Positions 8,520 through 17,721 of a stretch of 64,000 nt of DNA are shown here, one piece after another. The stretch is from CAYYNP01 sp964472545 (lineage in GTDB: Bacteria; Planctomycetota; Planctomycetia; Pirellulales; Thermoguttaceae). The translations under genes and the position numbers were made by a program. Numbering within the stretch: the stretch's first letter is position 1; the number at the start of each line of letters is the position of its first letter. The notes under the pieces were generated by a model. The model saw only the letters and a list, made by a program, of their open reading frames with translations. It was not told where the DNA came from and made no database searches. The stretch spans positions 1 to 64,000 of the forward strand of contig CAYYNP010000003.1 in the NCBI GenBank assembly GCA_964472545.1. Reading direction: 5' to 3'.

Positions 8520-8781
8520 TGGATTCCCTCCAAGAATCTGGGGGCAGCGGGTTGGCGGCGAAACAGACCGTTGCGCGGCACATGGCGCTGCCCTACCGCG
8601 TGGACTCGTCGGATAACGGCAGAATAGCCAAGCTTTGCGTTCGGAGTCAAGTACTTGCGACCGAAGTGCGGCGATTGCTTTGGATCCACGTTTGCGATAA
8701 CTTGTTGCGTAATGCAGTTTATCGTAGCGGTGACGTCGCCTGTGATGATGCCGTTACGTGTATGGCGACGTTGGCCGCGAC

Positions 8782-8839
8782 AGGGCCATTTATGGCCCTT
8801 TCCGCCGCAGGCGGTATTAGGCCCGGCGTTTACGCCGGG
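8782..8839 (+). repeat. Family D three-hairpin unit, copy 1
   Basis: Three consecutive hairpins: AGGGCCATTTATGGCCCT (8782-8799), CCGCC-GCA-GGCGG (8802-8814) and CCCGGCG-TTTA-CGCCGGG (8822-8839), with spacer TATTAGG between the last two. The reverse complement of 8978-9033 has the same order and spacer. Confidence 0.8.
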
Positions 8840-8915
8840 TTCGGGATTTGTGGCTTGAGCCGTGTTGGCGTACGATTTGATGGGCTCGTATCGCGGCTGA
8901 AGCCGGACAGCGAGA

Positions 8916-8933
8916 AGGCCCGTGAACGGGCCT
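8916..8933. repeat. Family D-related single hairpin
   Basis: AGGCCCG-TGAA-CGGGCCT is a perfect hairpin that resembles the third hairpin of family D units, whose AGGCCCG lead-in it shares. It lies between the two full units. Confidence 0.6.
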
Positions 8934-8977
8934 GGAACCGACGAAAATGAGAGGCTTGGGGGAACGGCACTCGTCGA

Positions 8978-9033
8978 CCCGTGCTGAAGCACGGGCCTAA
9001 TACCGCTTCGCGGGAAGGGCCATAAATGGCCCT
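8978..9033 (-). repeat. Family D three-hairpin unit, copy 2 (inverted)
   Basis: Read on the minus strand: AGGGCCATTTATGGCCCT, then CCGC-GAA-GCGG, then TATTAGG, then CCCGTGC-TTCA-GCACGGG. Hairpin 1 is the same as in copy 1 while the stems of hairpins 2 and 3 differ in sequence yet still pair perfectly. Confidence 0.8.
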
Positions 9034-9069
9034 CTTGTCCATAGCGACTTCAGAGGCATCCGAGCACAC

Positions 9070-10527
9070 ATGCATCTCGTCAACAAATCGCACGTTATTG
9101 TCGTCCTGGCCGTTATCGCTTGCGGTGCGGTTGATGCAGCGCAGTCGGAAACAGCGATCGACGATAGCGCCCTCCGCCTCCCCTGGACCCAAACCTACAA
9201 CTCCGGCTACACCGATTCCGACGGCGCCTACGCCGGCGGCTCGGAAATCATGCACCTTGTGCCGCACGGCGGGAAACTCTACGCCGCCAACGGCTACTGG
9301 GAAGACTCGCGATGGCACGAGCGGCCGTATGCCCAGAGGCAGTCGGCGCAGGTGTTGCGGCTGGATAAGGCGGACGGGCGGTGGGTGGTCGATCTGGAGA
9401 TGGGCAGAACGAACGGGCGGGGGCTGCGGTACATGAAGGGCAATATCCTCAAGTCGGTCACGTTCACCCGTGACGGAGCCGGCAAGCCGTTGGCGCGTCC
9501 GGTCAATTTGCTGGTGGCGGCCTCCGGGGCGTATACGCGGGAGGATGGGGTGGTGTCGATGTGGGTTCGCGACGACGCGGGCGGGACGTGGCAGCATGCG
9601 ATCGTCAAAAGCGGCCCACACGCCGGCGGAACGCGGTGGATCCCGCGCGACGTCGAGGTCTATCGCGACAAAGTGACCGGCGTCGAACGGCTGTTTCTGC
9701 TGATCGGCAACCCGGGCATCATCTCGGGTGTGTACGATCCCTCGCGGCCGACGAAGATCCGCTGGGATGCGGACGTCGAGTTTCCCGCCGCCGGCACGTT
9801 TTCCACCCGGCCGTTGGGGATCGTCGAGGCCAACGGCTCGCTGCTGTTTTCGGTCGGCGGGGTGATCTATCGGCGGGTCGACGGCCCGAAGCCGACGTAT
9901 ACCGAGGTGCTCAACCTGGGCAACGGCGTGAACACCGACGTGGGCGGCATCCGCGGGCTGACCACGATCGCCAACCCCAACGGCCCGGGCGAGTCGGTGT
10001 TGTTTCTTTGGGCGCCCAACGGCCGCTCGACCGGCCAGATCAAGCGGCTGGACCCCGACGGTTCCGGCGGTTACACGGCCCACGACGAGGCGAACCTGCG
10101 CGACATGATGAGCAGGGAACTGGGCGTCGACGTGCGGTACGTTCTCGGCGCCCACAGCAACATGGTCCCGGTGGTCCACCCGGTGACCGGCGAAACCGTT
10201 CATCTGATCGGCTTTCAAGGCAGCTTCCCCGGCCGCGAAGATCTGAAGTGGAAGGGCCGCCTCTACGCCGGCGCGATGTACGCCGTCCGCACGGCGGAGC
10301 AGACCTACACGCTGCACGAGGTGAACGGCCGCTACGCCCCGGGCAAGCCGCTGCTGGTGTCGCCGCGGACGTTCGCCCTTTCGCCTTTTGGCGACGGCCT
10401 GCTCATCGCCGCCGGCCACGACGCCAGCGGCCTGCGGTCTGACGATATGGCCTGGGTGTTTAGGGCGTCGCTGGAGGTGGCGTTGGGCATACGTGGCGAA
10501 GCACGCGCCGCGAACTCCGATCGCTGA
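9070..10527 (+). CDS. Secreted propeller-like protein, unknown
   Basis: A 485-residue protein starting with a signal peptide (hydrophobic VIVVLAVIACGAVDA). The mature chain has repeated four-strand-like blocks ending in readings such as YAANGYW, LFLLIGNPGIISGVYD, LLFSVGGVIYRR and LFLWAPNGRSTGQIKRLD. This is consistent with a beta-propeller that could bind a ligand or glycan at the surface. No catalytic motif or heme site is seen. It is followed by a family A half element and then by the sialidase-like gene on the same strand, but with its own gap, so co-transcription is uncertain. Confidence 0.75.
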   Translation: MHLVNKSHVIVVLAVIACGAVDAAQSETAIDDSALRLPWTQTYNSGYTDSDGAYAGGSEIMHLVPHGGKLYAANGYWEDSRWHERPYAQRQSAQVLRLDKADGRWVVDLEMGRTNGRGLRYMKGNILKSVTFTRDGAGKPLARPVNLLVAASGAYTREDGVVSMWVRDDAGGTWQHAIVKSGPHAGGTRWIPRDVEVYRDKVTGVERLFLLIGNPGIISGVYDPSRPTKIRWDADVEFPAAGTFSTRPLGIVEANGSLLFSVGGVIYRRVDGPKPTYTEVLNLGNGVNTDVGGIRGLTTIANPNGPGESVLFLWAPNGRSTGQIKRLDPDGSGGYTAHDEANLRDMMSRELGVDVRYVLGAHSNMVPVVHPVTGETVHLIGFQGSFPGREDLKWKGRLYAGAMYAVRTAEQTYTLHEVNGRYAPGKPLLVSPRTFALSPFGDGLLIAAGHDASGLRSDDMAWVFRASLEVALGIRGEARAANSDR

Positions 10528-10610
10528 GAATCGGCGGCCGATTGCTTTGCCGGTGCTTGCCGGGGCGATACAATAGGGTGCGGCGACCAAAGCTCCGAAG
10601 TGACGGTGTT

Positions 10611-10655
10611 CTGGGGGCTCAGCACTCGTACCTCGTGCTTCGACCCCAGCCACCC
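10611..10655. repeat. Palindromic repeat family A, single arm
   Basis: CTGGGGGCTC...CTTCGACCCCAGCCACCC matches the right arm of the full element at 16542-16659 along its whole length. The internal small hairpin is AGCAC/GTGCT here and GGTGC/GCACC there, so pairing is kept while the bases differ. Confidence 0.75.
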
Positions 10656-10700
10656 GGAGAGCCACCCGACGATCGGGAGATCAACCGAAGGAGTGATGCC

Positions 10701-12308
10701 ATGATTCGACGGTGTTGCACGTTTCTTCTCATGGGCGTGTTGGCCGGAGGTTGCGTTCTCACAGCCTCGCCCGCTGCCGCAGCCGAGCGAACCGACGCGG
10801 AGAACCTCCCGGTCGCCGACATTTCGCAACAGACCGAGCGTCACGTGATCGTGGCCGCCGGCACGGAGCAGGTCTATCAAGGACATCCCACCACGCTGTT
10901 GATGCCGGACAAGAAGACGATGTTCGCCGTGTGGAGCGTCAACCACGGCGGCCCGGCCGGTCCGATGGCCCGCAGCGACGACGCGGGGCGGACCTGGACG
11001 CGGCTCGACGACCGACTCCCGCCGGGTTTCAAGCAGCACCGCAACTGCCCCAGCATTTACCGGATGGTCGATCCGCAAGACAATGAGCGGCTATGGGTCT
11101 TTTCGGCCCAGCCACGGATGCCGCGGATCGTCAGCGAAGACGGAGGCAAGACGTGGAAGGAGATGGAGCCGTTGGGATTCGAGTGCGTGATGACGTTCAG
11201 TTCGGTCGTGCGGCTGACCGACGGCAGCTACGTGGGGCTCTATCATCGCCGGGGAGGGCAGTTCGGGATGCAAGTCGTGCAGACGCGAACGGCCGACGGC
11301 GGGCGGTCGTGGTCCGAGCCGCGGGTGGTGGCCGAGGTCGAAGGCAAGATCCCCTGCGAGCCGTTCGCCTTTCGCTCGCCCGACGGCAAGGAACTCTGTT
11401 GCCTGATGCGGGAAAACACCCACCAGGGCCGCAGCTTGATGATGTTCAGCCGCGACGAGACGAAGACCTGGAGCACGCCGCAAGCCACGCCCTGGGGACT
11501 CTCCGGCGATCGCCATATGGGCGTCTATGCACCGGACGGACGGCTGGTGATCTCCTTTCGCGACAAGGCGTTGGGCAGTTCGACCTACGACCACTTCGTG
11601 GCTTGGGTCGGTACCTACGACGATATCCGCCGCGGCCGGCCGGGTCAGTATCGAATCAAGCTCTTGCATAGCCACGCCGGCGGCGACTGCGGCTATCCCG
11701 GCATGGAACTGTTGCCCGACGGGACGATCGTGGCCACCACCTACATCAAGTATCAAGCGGGACGGAAGCGGCATTCGGTCGTCAGCACGCGGTTTTCCTT
11801 GAAGGACACCGATCCGCTCGCTGCGCAGGGCAAAGCGCAACTCGAAGCCCGCGAGTCGGGCGAAGCGGCCCGGCGAGAGTCGATCGCTCGGCGGATGGTG
11901 GACACTGTTACCATTGGAGATGAAACGAACGAGCGCAAGCACAACCTGCAGGGCGACCAAACCGGCAGCGGCCCCTACGGCGGCAAGGTGTGGCGCGACG
12001 CCCGGCGTGGTGGGTGGTTCAGCTACGATTTGAAGCTCCCGCCGGACGGTCCGGCGACGCTGATGTGTACCTATTGGGGCAGCGACGTCCGGCGCACTTT
12101 CGATATCCTCGCCGAAGGAGAGAAGATCGCCACGCAGACGCTGGCCGGCAAGGTGCCGGGGAAGTTCTTCGACGTCGAGTACGCGATCCCCGCGGAGTCG
12201 ACGCGCGGCAAGCAGCAGGTCACTGTGAAGTTCGTGGCCACACCCGGCGGCGTGGCGGGTGGTGTTTTTGGATGTGCGATGTTGAAGGGACCGGATCGTG
12301 ATGAATAG
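10701..12308 (+). CDS. Secreted sialidase/BNR-repeat protein
   Basis: A 535-residue protein with AAGGAG at 10688-10693 and a signal peptide ending about AAAA-ER (a Cys at 18 gives a poor lipobox alternative). Residues 45-400 form a six-bladed sialidase-type propeller with Asp-box sequences SDDAGRTW (92-99), SEDGGKTW, TADGGRSW and a degenerate SRDETKTW. The C-terminal part (about 430-533, WRDARRGGWFSYDLKL ... VKFVATPGG) resembles the accessory beta-domain found at the end of GH127-type enzymes. Asp boxes are structural, so true sialidase activity is unproven; a related exo-glycosidase or glycan-binding role is possible. The next gene starts 45 bp downstream, so an operon is likely. Confidence 0.82.
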   Translation: MIRRCCTFLLMGVLAGGCVLTASPAAAAERTDAENLPVADISQQTERHVIVAAGTEQVYQGHPTTLLMPDKKTMFAVWSVNHGGPAGPMARSDDAGRTWTRLDDRLPPGFKQHRNCPSIYRMVDPQDNERLWVFSAQPRMPRIVSEDGGKTWKEMEPLGFECVMTFSSVVRLTDGSYVGLYHRRGGQFGMQVVQTRTADGGRSWSEPRVVAEVEGKIPCEPFAFRSPDGKELCCLMRENTHQGRSLMMFSRDETKTWSTPQATPWGLSGDRHMGVYAPDGRLVISFRDKALGSSTYDHFVAWVGTYDDIRRGRPGQYRIKLLHSHAGGDCGYPGMELLPDGTIVATTYIKYQAGRKRHSVVSTRFSLKDTDPLAAQGKAQLEARESGEAARRESIARRMVDTVTIGDETNERKHNLQGDQTGSGPYGGKVWRDARRGGWFSYDLKLPPDGPATLMCTYWGSDVRRTFDILAEGEKIATQTLAGKVPGKFFDVEYAIPAESTRGKQQVTVKFVATPGGVAGGVFGCAMLKGPDRDE

Positions 12309-12353
12309 CCACCCAACCAACCAGGAATGGAACCGACAAACAAGAACCTGATA

Positions 12354-15300
12354 ATGAAAATGAAGCGAAACCTGATATCGATACTGACCGCTCTCTGTTC
12401 GCTCGTCGCCAGCGTGGCGGCCGGCGACGGATACGACTTCTACGGCGGCTTGCGATATCCCGGTGCCGGACTGCGAGCGGACGTCGACGTCTACAAGGTC
12501 ACGCAGCGCGGCAACGGCGATCCGCAGGCCTACGCCCGGCGCGAAGTGCAATGGTGGCCGCGCAAGGGCGTCGACGCGATCGAGATCCACGAAGGCATGC
12601 CGCTGCGAACCTGGACCCTGCAAACGCCGCGGCTGGCCGACGATCCCAGGCAATTCGAGGCCCACCTGATCGGCTTTCGCGGCATGGGCAACACCACCAG
12701 CAGCAAGTTTGGCGGCGACGGCGGCCCGATCGAGCCGGGCGTTGTGCTGCGGCTGCCCGACGGCCGTAAGCGGTGCTTCGTCCGCGGAAGCCTCGGCGAC
12801 GAAGACCAGCAGTACGTGATGGATCTGTACGTCAAAGAGATGCAGCGTATCAAGGCCGGGCTCGACCAGACCCCGCGCACCAAGCGGCCGCGATCCGACA
12901 TCGAATGGCCCGACAACGCCAAGCCGGGCGAGCCGGGAACGATGCAGGTCGAGTGCGAGCATTTCGTCTGGCTTTCGGGAAGCCAGGCCGGCAGCGACAG
13001 CGATCCCTGGGTCAACGAGAAGGAGCCCGACAAAGCCCGGTGGTATCGCGACGGCTCGATCGAGTGTGCCGAGTACTTCTGGGCGCTGAACGAATACGCC
13101 GGCCACCTGATGCCCTACTGGGACCGCACGGAGCAGTTCAAGTACGAGATCACCGTGCCGGGCACCAAACGCGACGGCTACAAGGTGATCCCCGGCTACG
13201 CCGGCGGGGGTTACGGCGGCTGTGGGATCAAGGGTGCCGGCGGCGGGCCGTGGAGCTTTGGGCTGTTCCACGAATGGGGACACGGCGCGCTGGCCAACAG
13301 CATCCGAGTCGGCGGCGGCGAGGCCCAGGCCGACATGCACCAGTGCTTCGCCGACCCGAGCATGCTCAAGGGAAACCACCATCTGAAGGCGCCCTGGCGA
13401 AACGTGTTCAACGCCAGCATGGGCTACGGCTACACCGCGTTCTACAGCGTCACGTGCGACGACCCCAATTGGGGCTACGGCTGGTATTCCTGCCTGCCGC
13501 ATGGCGTCGACGAATGGAGCATGCTGCAAACGGTCGCCCGCGTCGGCCAACAGCGGGGGCTGTTCGACAACGGTATCCGTGGGCTGGGCGATATGGTCGG
13601 CGAATATGCCGCGCGGCTGGCCACGTTCGACTGCGAGTTGGAAGACGTCTTCCGCCGGGCGTACTTCGCGCCAAAGCGAAGCTGGCTGGAAACGGTCGAC
13701 GAAGATCGCCGCGTTTATCGCATTCCGCTTGAAGAGGCCCCGGAACCCTACGGGTTGAACATTGTTCGGTTGGTGGCCGATGAAGGCGCCGCACAGATCG
13801 TCGTCGACTTCAACGGTTTGCACGATCCGGGACTTTACAGCGATTGGCGGGCGTGTCTCGTGGCCGTCGACGCAGAAGGCAAATGCCGCTACGGCCCGAT
13901 GTTCAACGCCGGCGAGATGACAATGCCACGCGAAGAGGGCGACGTCTGCTACTGGCTCACGGTGGCCGCCACGCCGACGGCACTCTACGTGGGTCCCGAA
14001 GGCCAAGCCGGTTCGTGGGACGCCGCCCGGCTCTACAGCGGCCGGCACGCCTACCGTTATCCGTGGTCGGTGCGGCTGGTCGGATGCCGGCCCGGCACGC
14101 CGAGACACTCGCGGGCCGACGTCGCCGACGTGGAGTTTCTCTACCAACTTGCCGACCCCGTGCCGATGCCGGCCGATACGGACGCGGGGAAACGGTATTT
14201 GCGGAAACTGACGGCGCTGGAGGATCAACTGGCGCGGCTGGAAACGGACTTCGCCGACGATTCGGCCGTGGTCGCACGTGTGGGCGATGTACGGTCGAAG
14301 GCCCAGGCCGAAATCGACGGCATGCAACAGGGCACCCGCCACGCCAACGGCGGCGGTTGGGTGGCCGACACGGCGAAGGTGGCGGCCACGGCCTACGTCG
14401 GGCTCAACGCCATGGTGCTGGGCAACGCGCAAGTGCTGGATCGGGTGATCGTCGACGACTACGCGGTGGTGACCGGCAACGCGGTCGTGGCGGATCGTGC
14501 CCGCGTGGGCAGCCAGGCCGTGGTCAAAGGAAACGCAAGGCTCGCCGGCTACGCCCGCACGTGGCTCTCACTCGACGGCGAAGAGCCCGCGGCCGAATTG
14601 CCCCTGCGACCCGGCGCAAAGAGTCTGCACCCGGAAGGGCTCTGGGCCAACTACGCGATGGACCGCCCCGAGCGCGTGGTGCTGGAGGATTGGTATCGCT
14701 TCAAGCACGGGGCCGACCGCCGCTACGGGATGCCTTTGAGCCCGGTGTTGGGCGGGTATCTCTCGGGCGAGCCCGAGTTCGTGGTCGACGGCGAGCGTCG
14801 CGGATTCCGTTTCGACGGGGCCGGCCAATACGCCGAGTTGTGTCCCCGTGCGGCCGATCTGGGGCAGATTACGGTGGAAATGGCCGTCAAATGGGAAGGG
14901 GCCGGGGCGCAGACGATCTTCGACATCGGTACCTCGGCCGAGAGTTGCTTTGCGCTGGCAACAACGGCAGGCGGCCGTCCGGAATTGGTGGCGACGGTCG
15001 GCGGCAAGGTCGTCGCCCGGGTGGCGGGCGGCGAGCCGCTCCCACAGAACGCATGGACCGATCTGCGCGTGGAAATCGACGGCAGCAGGGCCGTGTTATG
15101 GATCAACGGCGAAAAGGCCGGCGAGGTGCTCACCGACTTCCGTCCTTGCGACGCGTTTCCCGGCGGGCAAACGAAACGCAACTTCCTGGCCGCCTCGCGC
15201 AGCGGCGTTGCTTCAGGCGGCAAAGGCAGCTTTCGAGGCGTCGTCGACCACGTGGTGCTCTATCACACGGTGCATGAAGACTTCTCCGGAGTGCCCGCGC

Positions 15301-16520
15301 CGATTCGCGACGCGCCCACGCGCCCCACCGCGGAATACGTCGCGGCACTGCAAGAGACGTACGGCAATATCGAGGCGCTCAACCGCAAGATCAACGACCT
15401 GGTCAGCCAGCGCCTAAGACCCTTTGAAGAACTCCAGCGGCAGAAGGACGCCCGGGAGCGGGAGTTGAAGGAGCGCGACCCGGCCTTCTTGCAGGCGGAA
15501 AAGGACCTGGCCGCCGCCAAGCAAGCCGTCGATGTGGGCCGGCGCGAGTTGATCACGCAGTTCGACGAGCGGCCGGCGACCGTCAAGGTGCAGAGCGAGA
15601 TCAACGCGCTGCGCAGCAAGATCGACGAATTGCGGCGAGAGATCCAGACCAAGCAGCGCGAGCGCTTCGAGGCCGACGGAGAGTGGACGACGTTGCGTAC
15701 TCGGCGCACGGAACTCGACCAAGAACGCCGCCGGGCCGAAGAGAACGTGCGCGAGGCGTTCGAGAAGCAGCGCGAGGTGGTCGACGAGCGCGCGGCACTC
15801 GAGGCTCTGCGAGGTTTGATCGATGTAATGCGAGGGAAGGACCCGAGGCCCGAGCAGGAAATCTCTAAGCGCGAACAAGACCACCGCGATCGCAACGACG
15901 CGCTGAACCGCCGCCTCCGTGAGTCGCTCGATAGCAACGAAGCCTACGCCGCCGCCGAGACCGGCAAACGCGACACCGACGCCAAGATCCGCAGCCGCGA
16001 GCAGACGATCCGGGCCGAGTTGCAAGCCTCCGAACCGGCCGCCGCGGAGTTGAAGAAACTCGAGACGGCGCGCCGCAGCCTGGAGGATCCGCTACGGATG
16101 AAGCGAGATCTGTTCGTCGCCCAAGGCACGGCCGAACTTACCAAGAGAGTCCGCGAAGCCGAAGGCAACCTCGAAGGCGCGGCCGAGAAGGCCATGCTGC
16201 CGTATCAGCCCGAGGCGATGTGGATGTTCAGCTTCAATTGGCAGGGCTACGGCGGCTACTACAACACGCCGTATCGCAGCTACATCGGCGACCACGTGCG
16301 GGCGGCGGTCGGCGGCGGCGAGATGCGCGAGAATCTCGGGTTCCTCGGCCAACTCGAGCAGGCTACCTCCGGCGACGGCGGCTGGCGGACCACCGTCGAC
16401 TGGGACTGGCGGATGAAACAGGAGGCCGACGGCACGATCGCCGAGATGCCGTTGTTGAAGAAGTGGATCGAGAGGGTCCGTGGCCCGGTGGTAACGGAGA
16501 AGCCGACGGGTCTCGAATGA
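12354..16520 (+). CDS. Giant secreted M60-like zincin with LbH, LamG and coiled coil
   Basis: A 1,388-residue protein. The ATG at 12354 opens a signal peptide (KMKRNLISILTALCSLVA); an in-frame ATG at 12327 is less suited. A zinc site HEWGH at residues 306-310 is followed by GGGEAQAD, so HExxH plus a downstream Glu as in M60/gluzincin peptidases. Residues about 675-735 are left-handed beta-helix hexapeptides (AYVGLNAMVLGNAQVLDRVI). Residues about 820-980 form a LamG-type domain (FDGAGQYAELCPRAADLG). Residues about 990-1280 are a long charged coiled coil, followed by a short Tyr/Gly-rich C-terminus. It probably cleaves glycoprotein at or outside the cell surface, by analogy with M60 mucinases. 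The combination of modules is unusual. Confidence 0.75.
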   Translation: MKMKRNLISILTALCSLVASVAAGDGYDFYGGLRYPGAGLRADVDVYKVTQRGNGDPQAYARREVQWWPRKGVDAIEIHEGMPLRTWTLQTPRLADDPRQFEAHLIGFRGMGNTTSSKFGGDGGPIEPGVVLRLPDGRKRCFVRGSLGDEDQQYVMDLYVKEMQRIKAGLDQTPRTKRPRSDIEWPDNAKPGEPGTMQVECEHFVWLSGSQAGSDSDPWVNEKEPDKARWYRDGSIECAEYFWALNEYAGHLMPYWDRTEQFKYEITVPGTKRDGYKVIPGYAGGGYGGCGIKGAGGGPWSFGLFHEWGHGALANSIRVGGGEAQADMHQCFADPSMLKGNHHLKAPWRNVFNASMGYGYTAFYSVTCDDPNWGYGWYSCLPHGVDEWSMLQTVARVGQQRGLFDNGIRGLGDMVGEYAARLATFDCELEDVFRRAYFAPKRSWLETVDEDRRVYRIPLEEAPEPYGLNIVRLVADEGAAQIVVDFNGLHDPGLYSDWRACLVAVDAEGKCRYGPMFNAGEMTMPREEGDVCYWLTVAATPTALYVGPEGQAGSWDAARLYSGRHAYRYPWSVRLVGCRPGTPRHSRADVADVEFLYQLADPVPMPADTDAGKRYLRKLTALEDQLARLETDFADDSAVVARVGDVRSKAQAEIDGMQQGTRHANGGGWVADTAKVAATAYVGLNAMVLGNAQVLDRVIVDDYAVVTGNAVVADRARVGSQAVVKGNARLAGYARTWLSLDGEEPAAELPLRPGAKSLHPEGLWANYAMDRPERVVLEDWYRFKHGADRRYGMPLSPVLGGYLSGEPEFVVDGERRGFRFDGAGQYAELCPRAADLGQITVEMAVKWEGAGAQTIFDIGTSAESCFALATTAGGRPELVATVGGKVVARVAGGEPLPQNAWTDLRVEIDGSRAVLWINGEKAGEVLTDFRPCDAFPGGQTKRNFLAASRSGVASGGKGSFRGVVDHVVLYHTVHEDFSGVPAPIRDAPTRPTAEYVAALQETYGNIEALNRKINDLVSQRLRPFEELQRQKDARERELKERDPAFLQAEKDLAAAKQAVDVGRRELITQFDERPATVKVQSEINALRSKIDELRREIQTKQRERFEADGEWTTLRTRRTELDQERRRAEENVREAFEKQREVVDERAALEALRGLIDVMRGKDPRPEQEISKREQDHRDRNDALNRRLRESLDSNEAYAAAETGKRDTDAKIRSREQTIRAELQASEPAAAELKKLETARRSLEDPLRMKRDLFVAQGTAELTKRVREAEGNLEGAAEKAMLPYQPEAMWMFSFNWQGYGGYYNTPYRSYIGDHVRAAVGGGEMRENLGFLGQLEQATSGDGGWRTTVDWDWRMKQEADGTIAEMPLLKKWIERVRGPVVTEKPTGLE

Positions 16521-16541
16521 CAGACGACCATAACAAGCCGA

Positions 16542-16659
16542 TGGGTGGCTGGGGTCGACGCACGAGGAACGAGTGCGGAGCGCCCAGGGGCGCGACTTTC
16601 CAGCCAACCCAGCCTGGGGGCTCGGTGCTCGTTCCTCGCACCTCGACCCCAGCCACCCA
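16542..16659. repeat. Palindromic repeat family A, complete intergenic copy
   Basis: A 118-bp inverted repeat. The left arm begins TGGGTGGCTGGGGTCGA and the right arm ends TCGACCCCAGCCACCCA. Each arm holds its own small hairpin around GAGGAACGAG. It fills most of the gap between two same-strand genes. Confidence 0.9.
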
Positions 16660-16717
16660 AGTGTGATAGCCGATGCGACGTTGCAGCAGCACAACACGGA
16701 CACGTGAAGGAGAAACA

Positions 16718-17686
16718 ATGAGCAAGTGCATACCGGGACTCCTAGCCGTTGCGACGATATGCACCGGCGCGCCGGCCGACGATGCAGGGAGAATGAAGAC
16801 GCTCGAAGCCAAAGACTGGACCGTGCCGGACATCGCATTGGAAATGAGGCTCATCCCATCCGGCACCTTCACGATGGGCAGCCCCGACGACGAACCGCAC
16901 CGCCGCGGTGACGAGAACCGGCACCAAGTCACGATCTCCAAACCGTACTACATCGGCGTCTACGAGGTCACCCAGCGCCAGTTCTACAAGCTGATGATGC
17001 CGGACTACGATTTCGCCGCCTGGCAGTTCAAACGCGGGCCGATTGCCGACGGGGCCGCCTTCTGCTATCGCTATCCGACGACCGGCGGGTTGATCAACGG
17101 CGAAAGGGCCGTCGGTGGCGAACTGACCGATCTGAACCCCATGGAGTGTGTCACCTGGGAGCGCGCCCGCGGGTTTTGCGAGGAACTCACGCGTCGCGAA
17201 CGCGCGGCCGGCCGTCTGCCGCAAGGCTACGTCTATCGGCTGCCCACCGAAGCCGAATGGGAATATGCCTGCCGTGCCGGCACCGCGGGGCCGTACAACG
17301 TCGAGGCCGACGTCTCGAGCCTCGCCGGCATTCAGAAGTTCGCCTGGGTCGCACCGTATAACGGCGTGAACTTCGGCACCCGGGCCGTGGGCGCCGATCG
17401 CCGGCCGAACGCCTGGGGCCTCTACGACATGCACGGAAACGTCTACGAATGGTGCCTCGATTGGTACGCGCCCTATGAAGAGGGCGAGACGGCCGATCCG
17501 ACGGGCCCGCCCGAAGGAAAAGAAAAGGTCGTTCGCGGCGGCTGCTTCTCCGGCGGCACGGAAGAGCTGTCGAAAACGGTCTATCCGTTCCTCCGCTCGG
17601 CCAGCCGTTACCGCGTGCCGCCGGCCCTGGCATATCTCACGATCGTGGGGTTCCGCGTGGTGTTGGCGGCCGATATTTCGGATTAA
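16718..17686 (+). CDS. FGE/SUMF1-like secreted protein lacking the Cys pair
   Basis: A 322-residue protein. The ATG at 16718 has AAGGAG at 16707-16712 and begins a short signal peptide ending near APADD. The FGE-sulfatase fold is clear: MRLIPSGTFTMGSPDDEP, YIGVYEVTQRQF, YRLPTEAEWEYACRAGT, GLYDMHGNVYEWCLDWY and VVRGGCFSGG. Genuine formylglycine-generating enzymes carry a CxxxxC pair after the RGGS block; here that segment reads GGTEELSKTVYPFLRSASRYR without it. It is therefore unlikely to activate sulfatases and more likely a C-type-lectin-like binding or structural member of the family, which is common in planctomycetes. Confidence 0.85.
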   Translation: MSKCIPGLLAVATICTGAPADDAGRMKTLEAKDWTVPDIALEMRLIPSGTFTMGSPDDEPHRRGDENRHQVTISKPYYIGVYEVTQRQFYKLMMPDYDFAAWQFKRGPIADGAAFCYRYPTTGGLINGERAVGGELTDLNPMECVTWERARGFCEELTRRERAAGRLPQGYVYRLPTEAEWEYACRAGTAGPYNVEADVSSLAGIQKFAWVAPYNGVNFGTRAVGADRRPNAWGLYDMHGNVYEWCLDWYAPYEEGETADPTGPPEGKEKVVRGGCFSGGTEELSKTVYPFLRSASRYRVPPALAYLTIVGFRVVLAADISD

Positions 17687-17721
17687 GTTGGGGGCGTAAC
17701 CCGCTCAACGGAGCAACGACC

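Larger units (their letters stand above)
8520..9069. other. Gene-free stretch carrying family D structured repeats
   Basis: No convincing gene on either strand. The left part (8520-8780) shows nothing recognisable beyond the promoter region of the minus-strand gene. The right part holds two inverted three-hairpin units and one extra hairpin, listed separately. Open frames here are composed of repeat sequence. Confidence 0.6.

Noticed and set aside
8830..10665. 611-codon open frame on the minus strand opposite the secreted propeller gene
   Set aside because: It begins in a family A repeat and ends in family D repeats, is antisense to a gene with a good signal peptide, and shows no domain.
11091..14432. 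1,113-codon open frame on the minus strand opposite the sialidase and zincin genes
   Set aside because: The plus-strand genes have signal peptides, Asp boxes, HEWGH and good ribosome sites. The antisense translation is low-complexity and contains no motifs.
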